Assembly: GCA_031274075.1 (NCBI GenBank)
Contig: JAISQQ010000072.1
Span: 1 to 7,405 of the forward strand
Length of the DNA: 7,405 bases
Source: Accumulibacter sp.
Lineage (GTDB): Bacteria > Pseudomonadota > Gammaproteobacteria > Burkholderiales > Rhodocyclaceae
Reading direction: 5' to 3'
A program made the translations under genes and the position numbers. The notes under the pieces are model-generated. The model was not told the origin of the DNA and ran no database searches. It was given only the letters and a program-made list of their open reading frames with translations. Below, in pieces: positions 1 through 4,795 of this stretch (position 1 is the stretch's first letter; every line of letters starts with the position of its first letter).

Positions 1-3
1 GCC

Positions 4-303
4 TCAACCGTCAAAGTGTTTGAGCGATATGGGCGGCCGGCCGGGGAAACGAACGACCAGATCGAGTTTCCCACCCATGCCTTCCACGTAGCGGCGCAAG
101 GTGGAAAGCAACAGGTCGCTGCGTTTTTCCAGCCGGCTGATCGCTTCCTGTCCGACGTTCAAGGCCGCGGCCAACTCGCGCTGCGTATATTCCGCCGCCT
201 GGCGCAAATCCCTGAGCGTCGCCAGTTCCTGCGCGCGCTCGGCAATCCTGGCCCGCCGGGCCGGGGGCAAACCGGCAAGCACCTCGTCAAGACTTTTCGC
301 CAT
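4..303 (-). CDS. XRE-family HTH antitoxin (HigA-like), apparently without a working toxin partner
   Basis: The gene encodes a 99-residue cytoplasmic DNA-binding protein. The N-terminus (MAKSLDEVLAGLPPARRARI), a lambda-repressor-type helix-turn-helix at about residues 39-62 (TQRELAAALNV, then GQEAISRLEKR) and the following RSDLLLSTLRRYVEGMGGKL segment are typical of small XRE antitoxins encoded directly downstream of RelE/ParE (Gp49-like) toxins. In that family the antitoxin binds the toxin and represses the shared promoter. The start is supported by an AAGGAG motif seven bases upstream. The reading frame is complete, with its stop only three bases inside the window edge. The upstream partner is broken (287-441), so any present role would be as an orphan repressor or an antidote to related toxins; that is inference. 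The family call is firm; present function is unknown. Confidence 0.88.
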   Translation of the reverse strand: MAKSLDEVLAGLPPARRARIAERAQELATLRDLRQAAEYTQRELAAALNVGQEAISRLEKRSDLLLSTLRRYVEGMGGKLDLVVRFPGRPPISLKHFDG

Positions 304-441
304 CTCTTTGCTCCTTCATCATTTCCGCCAGATGCTCATCGAATCGCGCATCGGCGCGATGGCGATGAGTTTTTTGTAGAAACGCCGCGGGTTCGCCCCG
401 CCCTTGTCGCGCGCGGTCTTTCGCCCCAAAGCCACCGCGCG
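287..441 (-). pseudogene. C-terminal remnant of a RelE/ParE (Gp49-like) toxin, frameshifted and N-terminally truncated
   Basis: Reading toward lower coordinates, codons from about 408 to 358 give DKGGANPRRFYKKLIAIA. A shift of one frame near 357-354 then gives ADARFDEHLAEMMKEQ, continuing to a TGA at 287-289. Joined, this resembles the usual end of Gp49-like toxins, which carry a GDK..G....RFY segment followed by LI..ADARFD.HL. Family members are roughly 110-125 residues; only about 45-50 codons remain, and similarity fades upstream of about 410-420, where the tct terminator begins. The end of the remnant overlaps the antitoxin start by 17 bases, as expected for a toxin-antitoxin pair. The frameshift could be an assembly error, but the lost N-terminus could not be explained that way. 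No mRNase activity is expected. Confidence 0.62.
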
Positions 442-470
442 AAAAAAAAGCCGGCGGACATCTGTCCGCC
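442..470 (-). terminator. Intrinsic terminator of the tctCBA operon
   Basis: On the minus strand the arms GGCGGACA and TGTCCGCC (470-463 and 460-453) are perfectly complementary, and a GGC and then eight T follow (449-442). In RNA the loop is probably the central AGAU. The hairpin starts 28 bases after the tctA stop, so it should end tctCBA transcription and shield the antitoxin region from read-through. The polarity of the U-tract fits only the minus strand. Confidence 0.88.
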
Positions 471-497
471 GCCAAAGTATTGCCTGCTTCGTTTTGC

Positions 498-2036
498 TTA
501 TGAGCGCGCGGCCTTCCTCTTGTCCCAGAGTTTCTTAAGCCCGGGACTGACGAGCACCAGGAAGCACACCGTCACCAATATCGCGGTCAGCGGGACCGGC
601 GCGATCTTGAGCGGTTCTGTGAAAACGTTGCAGGTGGTCTCCCACAGGGTCTCGCCGGGGGAGATGATATAGGCCCGCCGGATATTGGATTCGCAGATCT
701 TGCCGAGCACCAGGCCCAGGATCATGGCGGAAATGTCGAACTTGCAGGAAATGATGACAAAACCGATGAGGCCGGCGACGGCCATGGTGATCACGTCTTC
801 GCCGATGTTCTTGGTGGCGAAGGCGCCGATGGTGGCCATCATGATGATCATGGGACCCAAGGTGGAATAGGGAATCCTCAGCACCTGGACGAAGATCTTG
901 GCCAGGATGATCGCCGCGAGAACCATGACGATGTTGGCAAAGAACATCGAGGCGAAGGTGGCCGAAAGGAATTCCGGCTGCTTCACCAGCAGCATCGGCC
1001 CCATCTGCACCCCTTTCAGGACCAGGGCGCTCATCATGATGGCGGCGGCGTTGCCTCCGGGAATGCCCAGGGACAAGAGGGGAACCATCGACCCTCCGGT
1101 GGCCGCGTTGTTCGACGCTTCGGGAGCGACGATGCCCTCGATGCAGCCGGTGCCGAATTTTTCGGGATGCCGGGAGAGCTTCTGCTCCGCGGAATAGCAC
1201 ATGAAGGCGGCGATGGTCGCGCCCGCGCCGGGAAGAATGCCGATCACGGTGCCCAATATCGAGCAGCGCGCCATGACCCATCTCACCAGCCATAGCTCCT
1301 TGAACGACGGGAACACCGTCTTCATCTGCTTGACTTCGCCCACCGCGCTCAACTGGGTGCGCTTGACCGTCTGTTTCAATACCTCGGTCACCGCAAAGAA
1401 GCCGATCATGATCGGGATCATCTCGAATCCGCTGTTCAGGGAACGGAAGCCAAAGGTCAGGCGCGGCACACCCAGCAGGGGATCGAGTCCAACGCAGGCC
1501 AGCAGCAGCCCGATGAGGCCGGAAATGATGGTGCGGCAGATATTGTCCGTATCGAGGCTGGTCAGGATGGAAAGCCCCAGGAACGCGATGGCGAACAATT
1601 CCGCGGGGCCGAAACTCACCGCGGCGGTGGTCAGCGGGCCGCAGAGCAGCAGCATCGCCAGCGCGGCGAACAATCCGCCGATGGCCGAACTGATGAGCTG
1701 GATCCCCAGGGCCTTCCCCGCCTCGCCGCGCTGGGCCATGGGATAACCGTCGTAGGTGGTGGGGGCGCTGGACGGCACGCCGGGTATCTTGAACAGGATC
1801 GCCGTCATGCCGCCGCCGGTAATCGAGGCGCAATAAATGGCCACCAGGAAGACGATGGACTGCACGGGAGTCATGGAATAGGTGAAAGGAATCCCCAGGG
1901 TAACCGCCATCGTCGCGCTCACTCCCGGCAGCGCGCCGAAGAGGGTTCCCAGGGCCACGGCCAGCACCACCAGGAACAGCATCTTGGGCGCCAGCAGGAT
2001 GCCAAAGCCGGTCGTCAATAGATCGAGATCAAACAT
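498..2036 (-). CDS. tctA: Tripartite tricarboxylate transporter, large permease subunit TctA
   Basis: This 512-residue inner-membrane protein is the main channel of a TTT system, a secondary transporter driven by an ion gradient that takes substrate from a periplasmic TctC protein. Length and sequence are typical of TctA. Two halves repeat the same motifs: LFGALPGVSATMAV (about 32-45) is echoed by VIGILPGAGATIAA (about 264-277), and the glycine-rich stretch near 74-100 (GGGMTAILFKIPG) by GGSMVPLLSLGIPGG (about 314-328). The conserved PEASNNAATGGS lies near 305-316. About a dozen hydrophobic segments are visible, and the C-terminus is basic (KKLWDKRKAARS). It starts nine bases after the tctB stop, and its Shine-Dalgarno (AGGGAGGA) overlaps that stop codon, implying translational coupling. 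It is the last gene before a strong terminator. Substrate cannot be assigned from TctA alone. Confidence 0.96.
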   Translation of the reverse strand: MFDLDLLTTGFGILLAPKMLFLVVLAVALGTLFGALPGVSATMAVTLGIPFTYSMTPVQSIVFLVAIYCASITGGGMTAILFKIPGVPSSAPTTYDGYPMAQRGEAGKALGIQLISSAIGGLFAALAMLLLCGPLTTAAVSFGPAELFAIAFLGLSILTSLDTDNICRTIISGLIGLLLACVGLDPLLGVPRLTFGFRSLNSGFEMIPIMIGFFAVTEVLKQTVKRTQLSAVGEVKQMKTVFPSFKELWLVRWVMARCSILGTVIGILPGAGATIAAFMCYSAEQKLSRHPEKFGTGCIEGIVAPEASNNAATGGSMVPLLSLGIPGGNAAAIMMSALVLKGVQMGPMLLVKQPEFLSATFASMFFANIVMVLAAIILAKIFVQVLRIPYSTLGPMIIMMATIGAFATKNIGEDVITMAVAGLIGFVIISCKFDISAMILGLVLGKICESNIRRAYIISPGETLWETTCNVFTEPLKIAPVPLTAILVTVCFLVLVSPGLKKLWDKRKAARS

Positions 2037-2045
2037 AAGTCCTCC

Positions 2046-2564
2046 CTAGCGTCCAAAAAGTGATTCTACGAACAGGGCAAAACTCCGGAGGAAGGGAACC
2101 CAGCCCCGGGGAAGCATGATGCCCAGAAACACGGAAAAACCCACGTAAAGAATGACCATGATGACGGCCGATGAAAGTATCAGCGGCACGAGGCGGCGGG
2201 CGCCCAGGAGAAGACCGTAGCCGATCATGAACAGCAGGCAGGTGGTGATGAAACCCAAAGGTTCGTAGAGGACCGCCATGAGCATCAGCATGAACATGCC
2301 GATGAACAGCTTGCTTTTCACAAAACGGAAAACACTCGGGAAAAAATCCGCGAAAGCCGCCGCGATGTCTTCTTTTTTGTTGCTCTTGAAATAGTTATAG
2401 AGATTAAAGCCTATGGCGATAATCAACAAGACGAGCAGGAGCTGGGGCCACTGTTCCGCTCCCATTTCCGATTCCGGCGAGGTGGGCATGGTCGCTCCCA
2501 CGTACCAGTAGCAGAAAACGGAGCCGACCATCAGCAGCACGTTGACAATCAGTTCTATAGCCAT
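2046..2564 (-). CDS. tctB: Tripartite tricarboxylate transporter, small membrane subunit TctB
   Basis: This 172-residue integral membrane protein is the poorly conserved small subunit of the TTT permease. Hydrophobic segments lie at about residues 4-24, 40-58, 84-101, 103-121 and 126-150, separated by a charged cytoplasmic-type loop (FKSNKKEDIAAAFADFF, about 59-75). The closing motif VFLGIMLPRG (about 145-154) matches the LPxG-type end of TctB proteins, and both position between tctC and tctA and length support the call. The ATG at 2564 follows CAGGAGA. That ribosome site directly abuts the U-tract of a hairpin in the tctC-tctB spacer, so tctB output may be limited by partial termination. Identity rests as much on context as on sequence, because TctB diverges fast. 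Confidence 0.92.
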   Translation of the reverse strand: MAIELIVNVLLMVGSVFCYWYVGATMPTSPESEMGAEQWPQLLLVLLIIAIGFNLYNYFKSNKKEDIAAAFADFFPSVFRFVKSKLFIGMFMLMLMAVLYEPLGFITTCLLFMIGYGLLLGARRLVPLILSSAVIMVILYVGFSVFLGIMLPRGWVPFLRSFALFVESLFGR

Positions 2565-2576
2565 CGAAATCTCCTG

Positions 2577-2628
2577 AAAAAAACGGGACGGCGCTCGTCC
2601 GCCACCAGCCTTGGACCGCCGCCGTCCC
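2577..2628 (-). terminator. Intra-operonic attenuator-like terminator between tctC and tctB
   Basis: In the 81-base spacer the minus strand carries GGGACGGCG (2628-2620) and its exact complement CGCCGTCCC (2593-2585), a nine-base-pair GC-rich stem. The 26-base loop can itself pair GTCC with GGAC. After one G come seven T (2583-2577), then at once the tctB ribosome site. This has the form of an intrinsic terminator, although the loop is long. Since tctB and tctA are clearly co-oriented, it probably terminates only part of the transcripts, leaving more tctC mRNA than tctBA mRNA, as is common for binding-protein operons. The hairpin could also protect the tctC 3' end. Confidence 0.72.
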
Positions 2629-2645
2629 TCATCAGCCTCTCCAAT

Positions 2646-3677
2646 CTACTTGACGACCCCGATCGCCTTCAGGTAGTCCCCCATGATCTTGTACTCGCCG
2701 TCGACGAGCTTCTTGAAATCCGCCTGGCCTTCAAAGCCTACCCGCTCGGAATAGCCCTCGGCCACCCAGTAATCCTGGTAAGGCTTCTTGTTCCAGGCTT
2801 CCTTGAGCGCTTTTTCCATGGCGTCGATGGCCGCCTGCGGCGTGCCCTTCTTGGCCCAGATGCCGCGCCAGGTGCCGATGTAGGCGGGAAGCCCCATCTC
2901 GCCGGTGCTGGGGATGTCGGGGAAGGAAGCCAGGCGTTTTTCCGCCAGCACCACCAGGGGAACCACGTCGCCGGATTCGATGAGTCCCGCCTCGTCTCCA
3001 GGCCCGGCGATGGCGACATCGACGTGTCCGCCGACCAGCGCCGCGTCGATCTCGGAACCGCCGCCGTAGTTGACCAGCTTGACGTACTCGCCGATCTTGC
3101 CCATGGGCACGTCCAGCAACAGCGAAAGAAGCTGGTTCAGGGACGCCGCGTCGGTGCCGGTGGCGGTGAGCATGGCGACGCTGACCTTCCTCGGATTGGC
3201 CTTCACATAGGCGGCAAAACTCTTGATGTCCGTATATCGGCCCTTCATCGATTTCGCCGAGGCCATGAGACCGTTGGTCGAGTGCACCAGCTTGGCGATG
3301 GGGATGAACCTGTCGTGGAAATCGAAGGGCAGGATTTGCTGCAGATCCAGCAAGACCTGGCTCTGGGTGGCCATGAGGTAGGTATACCCGTCGGCCGGCT
3401 GCCGGTCGGCGGCGACCGCCCCGTTGGCGCCGGCCGCGCCTTCGACGTGCTGCACCTCGCAGGGAACCTTGATCACTTCCTGCACCAGCGGCGCGATATT
3501 GCGGATGGTGGGCCCCGAACCGCCGCCCGGCCCCCAGGGGGATATGAAGGTCACCTTGCGTTCCCACTTCCAATCGCTGCCCTGCGCCGCCGCGCCGGAG
3601 CCAAACCCCGAAAGCATGAGCGCCGCGGCCGTAGTGGCCAGCGTAGTGGCAAAAACTCCAAAAAGCTTCTTGTCCAT
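2646..3677 (-). CDS. tctC: TctC/Bug-family periplasmic binding protein of the TTT system
   Basis: This 343-residue secreted protein captures an organic acid in the periplasm and presents it to TctAB. The signal peptide has a basic start (MDKK), a hydrophobic core and a likely cleavage after AAA near residue 31. The mature part carries family landmarks: TFISPWGPGGGSGPTIRNIA (about 43-62), the GAAGANGAVAADRQPADGYT loop (about 80-99), GHVDVAIAG (217-225) and FPDIPSTGEMGLP (252-264). The start chosen is ATG 3677, because GAGGAGG lies just upstream and the signal peptide begins there; the frame is open back to 3953, but that extension has no protein-like character. The usual aspartate in the PGGGSD motif is absent: GGGSGP is seen, which may alter ligand contacts. 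It is the first gene of the operon, divergent from the two-component genes. Substrate unknown; citrate is the precedent. Confidence 0.95.
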   Translation of the reverse strand: MDKKLFGVFATTLATTAAALMLSGFGSGAAAQGSDWKWERKVTFISPWGPGGGSGPTIRNIAPLVQEVIKVPCEVQHVEGAAGANGAVAADRQPADGYTYLMATQSQVLLDLQQILPFDFHDRFIPIAKLVHSTNGLMASAKSMKGRYTDIKSFAAYVKANPRKVSVAMLTATGTDAASLNQLLSLLLDVPMGKIGEYVKLVNYGGGSEIDAALVGGHVDVAIAGPGDEAGLIESGDVVPLVVLAEKRLASFPDIPSTGEMGLPAYIGTWRGIWAKKGTPQAAIDAMEKALKEAWNKKPYQDYWVAEGYSERVGFEGQADFKKLVDGEYKIMGDYLKAIGVVK

Positions 3678-3784
3678 ACCAAATCCTCCTCGATTGATGA
3701 CACGCTGTCTTCCATGAACGCGAGCACGGACGGGATGATCGGGTCGATGTCCGGGCAGCGGTACGAGTCGACGGTGGGCGTATT

Positions 3785-3805
3785 CATGAAACATGAAACA
3801 TGAAA
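3785..3805. repeat. Three tandem copies of CATGAAA in the tctC leader or promoter
   Basis: The heptamer CATGAAA occurs three times without a gap; the first copy also forms the palindrome TTCATGAA with the bases before it. The array lies 108-128 bases upstream of the tctC start. On the minus strand it yields three ATG codons, the first preceded by GGAGGG at a seven-base spacing (3809-3814). Seven bases is shorter than a helical turn, so it does not resemble the 10-11 bp spacing of OmpR-family operators. It may be a slippage-prone tract or a translated leader. Confidence 0.6.
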
Positions 3806-3841
3806 CGACCCTCCGCGTCGTCGAACAAAAAACCTTGCTGC

Positions 3842-3876
3842 CCGGGATTTCTTTTTGCAGAACCCGCAGATCCCGG
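3842..3876. repeat. Inverted repeat CCGGGAT - 21 bases - ATCCCGG
   Basis: CCGGGAT (3842-3848) and ATCCCGG (3870-3876) are perfect complements. Just inside, TTCT (3849-3852) can pair with AGAA (3859-3862), with a bulge. Read on the minus strand, the structure is followed after about nine bases by six T (3828-3833 region), which is too far for a canonical intrinsic terminator. It could be a dyad operator, or a leader hairpin if tctC transcription starts upstream of it. Confidence 0.4.
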
Positions 3877-3918
3877 TGCGCCTGCTTTTTCCAGTCTATC
3901 GAACGGAAGCCTTCAATT

Positions 3919-3942
3919 TGCCTACGAACCTGCCTACGAACC
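3919..3942. repeat. Perfect 12-bp tandem repeat, candidate response-regulator operator
   Basis: TGCCTACGAACC occurs twice in immediate succession. OmpR-family regulators, to which the adjacent regulator belongs, bind as dimers to direct half-sites about one helical turn apart. A repeat of this type in the region shared by the regulator and its presumed target operon is therefore the best operator candidate here. The 12-base period is slightly longer than the usual 10-11. The repeat lies 242 bases upstream of tctC and 178 upstream of the regulator gene. The repeat is certain; its function is inference. Confidence 0.5.
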
Positions 3943-4012
3943 CGGCGCGGCATGGCATACTTTCAGTTGCCCCCGGCGGGCGGGCCATCCCCGATGGAAA
4001 AAACACCCAGGG

Positions 4013-4102
4013 ATGACCCGATCCGGCGTTTTTGCGCCGATTCTCGCCGGGTTGCTCGTGTCGTCGTGGCTTGGACCGGTTCCAGGTCCAGCCAGCGAAT
4101 GA
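4013..4102 (+). CDS. Possible 29-residue hydrophobic leader peptide upstream of the regulator gene
   Basis: ATG 4013 opens a 29-codon frame ending 18 bases before the regulator start. The peptide (MTRSGVFAPILAGLLVSSWL, then GPVPGPASE) has a basic N-terminus, a hydrophobic middle and small residues after it, like a signal peptide or a tiny membrane protein. Against it, the start has no properly spaced ribosome site (AGGG touches the ATG), codon bias is weaker than in the neighbouring genes, and I recognise no family. It may be a chance frame or the relic of a secreted protein gene. Confidence 0.2.
   Translation: MTRSGVFAPILAGLLVSSWLGPVPGPASE
4072..4090. repeat. Inverted repeat TGGACC - 7 bases - GGTCCA before the regulator gene
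   Basis: TGGACC (4072-4077) and GGTCCA (4085-4090) form a perfect six-base dyad with a seven-base spacer, ending 30 bases before the regulator ATG. It lies where a repressor site near the start of transcription, or an mRNA hairpin upstream of the ribosome site, would be expected. No U-tract follows, so it is not a terminator. Confidence 0.35.
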
Positions 4103-4120
4103 AAGCCGGGAGAGGAGGGA

Positions 4121-4795
4121 ATGAAACTGCTGCTGGTCGAAGACAACCGCGAGTTGTCTTTCTGGATGACGCGCCTGCTCGAACAATCGGCCTACGCCGT
4201 GGAACAGGCGTTTTCCGGCGGCGACGCGCTGCAGTTGCTGAAGACGCAAAGCTACGACGCCGTCCTGCTCGATCTGACGCTGCCGGACATGAAGGGCCAG
4301 GTGGTGCTCAAGCACATGCGGGACCGGCACGACGAAGTCCCGGTGCTGATCGTCAGCGCCCAGGACGCCTTGCAGGAGATCGTCGGACATCTCGATCTCG
4401 GCGCCGACGACTACCTGGTAAAGCCGGTCAACATCCTCGAACTGGAAGCCCGCCTGCGTTCCCTGCTGCGGCGCGCGACGGGCAAGGCGCATCCGCTGCT
4501 CTCCTGCGGCGGGCTGTGCTACGACACCAATTCGAAAATCTTTTCGAGCGCCGGCAAGGCGCTGCCGCTGACGCCGCGCGAGCATGCCGTGCTCGAAGCG
4601 CTGATCCGCTATCCGGGCAAGACAGTGTCCAAGAAAGACCTCGCCGAGAGCCTGTTTACGATCGAGGATTGCGTCTCCGAAAAAGCGCTGGAAATCTACA
4701 TCCTGCGGCTGCGCAAGAAAATAGAGAACGCCGGCGCGCGGATCGTCACGCTGCGCGGACTCGGCTACATGCTGACGGCGTATGCGCCCGATTGA
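4121..4795 (+). CDS. tctD: OmpR/PhoB-family response regulator, TctD-like
   Basis: This 224-residue cytoplasmic regulator has a receiver domain (about 1-115) and a winged-helix DNA-binding domain (about 128-221). The receiver has the acidic pair E7-D8, phosphoacceptor D51 (in AVLLDLTLPD), switch S79 (in VLIVSAQD) and K101-P102 (in GADDYLVKP), so all key residues are present. The effector domain shows LTPREHAVLEALIRYPGKTV, then the helix region SEKALEIYILRLRKKI and the wing RGLGYML. It starts after AGAGGAGGGA and overlaps the kinase gene by 14 bases, so the two are co-translated. By analogy with TctD and BctD it should activate tctCBA from the intergenic region when phosphorylated. Regulation of the transporter is inferred from position; other OmpR-type regulators such as QseB are similar in sequence. 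Confidence 0.93.
   Translation: MKLLLVEDNRELSFWMTRLLEQSAYAVEQAFSGGDALQLLKTQSYDAVLLDLTLPDMKGQVVLKHMRDRHDEVPVLIVSAQDALQEIVGHLDLGADDYLVKPVNILELEARLRSLLRRATGKAHPLLSCGGLCYDTNSKIFSSAGKALPLTPREHAVLEALIRYPGKTVSKKDLAESLFTIEDCVSEKALEIYILRLRKKIENAGARIVTLRGLGYMLTAYAPD

Larger units (their letters stand above)
3678..4120. promoter_or_regulatory. Divergent control region between tctCBA and the two-component genes
   Basis: These 443 bases separate the start of tctC (minus) from the start of the regulator gene (plus), so promoters for both units and the regulator's operator must lie here. I see no convincing sigma-70 pair on either strand and no sigma-54 site. What can be seen are a triple CATGAAA repeat (3785-3805), a perfect 12-bp tandem repeat (3919-3942), inverted repeats at 3842-3876 and 4072-4090, and a small GGCG/CGCC hairpin near 4024-4039. 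The stretch 3690-3790 has coding-like third-position bias on the minus strand but no recognisable protein. Strong ribosome sites border both ends (GAGGAGG before tctC, AGAGGAGGGA before the regulator). Confidence 0.7.

Noticed and set aside
16..672. Long plus-strand frame over the antitoxin and the tctA end
   Set aside because: It is antisense to two recognised genes and a terminator, and resembles no family; it is a shadow of GC-rich coding sequence.
535..1833. Long minus-strand frame within tctA
   Set aside because: Its arginine- and histidine-rich composition is typical of an out-of-frame reading of tctA, which itself is clearly the real gene.
3785..3942. CRISPR-like array in the intergenic repeats
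   Set aside because: The repeats are 7 and 12 bases, directly abutting, with no spacers; no cas genes are present.
3678..3953. N-terminal extension of tctC starting at 3953
   Set aside because: The frame is open, but the extension would bury the signal peptide, has no ribosome site and has arginine-rich shadow-like composition. ATG 3677 has GAGGAGG and begins the signal peptide.
3950..3975. Possible sigma-54 promoter (TGGCATAC...TTGCCC) on the plus strand
   Set aside because: The distance between the GG and GC elements is about 13 bases instead of 10, so it does not fit a -24/-12 promoter.
3985..4003. CCATC/GATGG hairpin followed by six A, considered as a terminator
   Set aside because: The T-run would precede the hairpin on the minus strand and is A on the plus strand, so neither orientation gives a stem followed by U.
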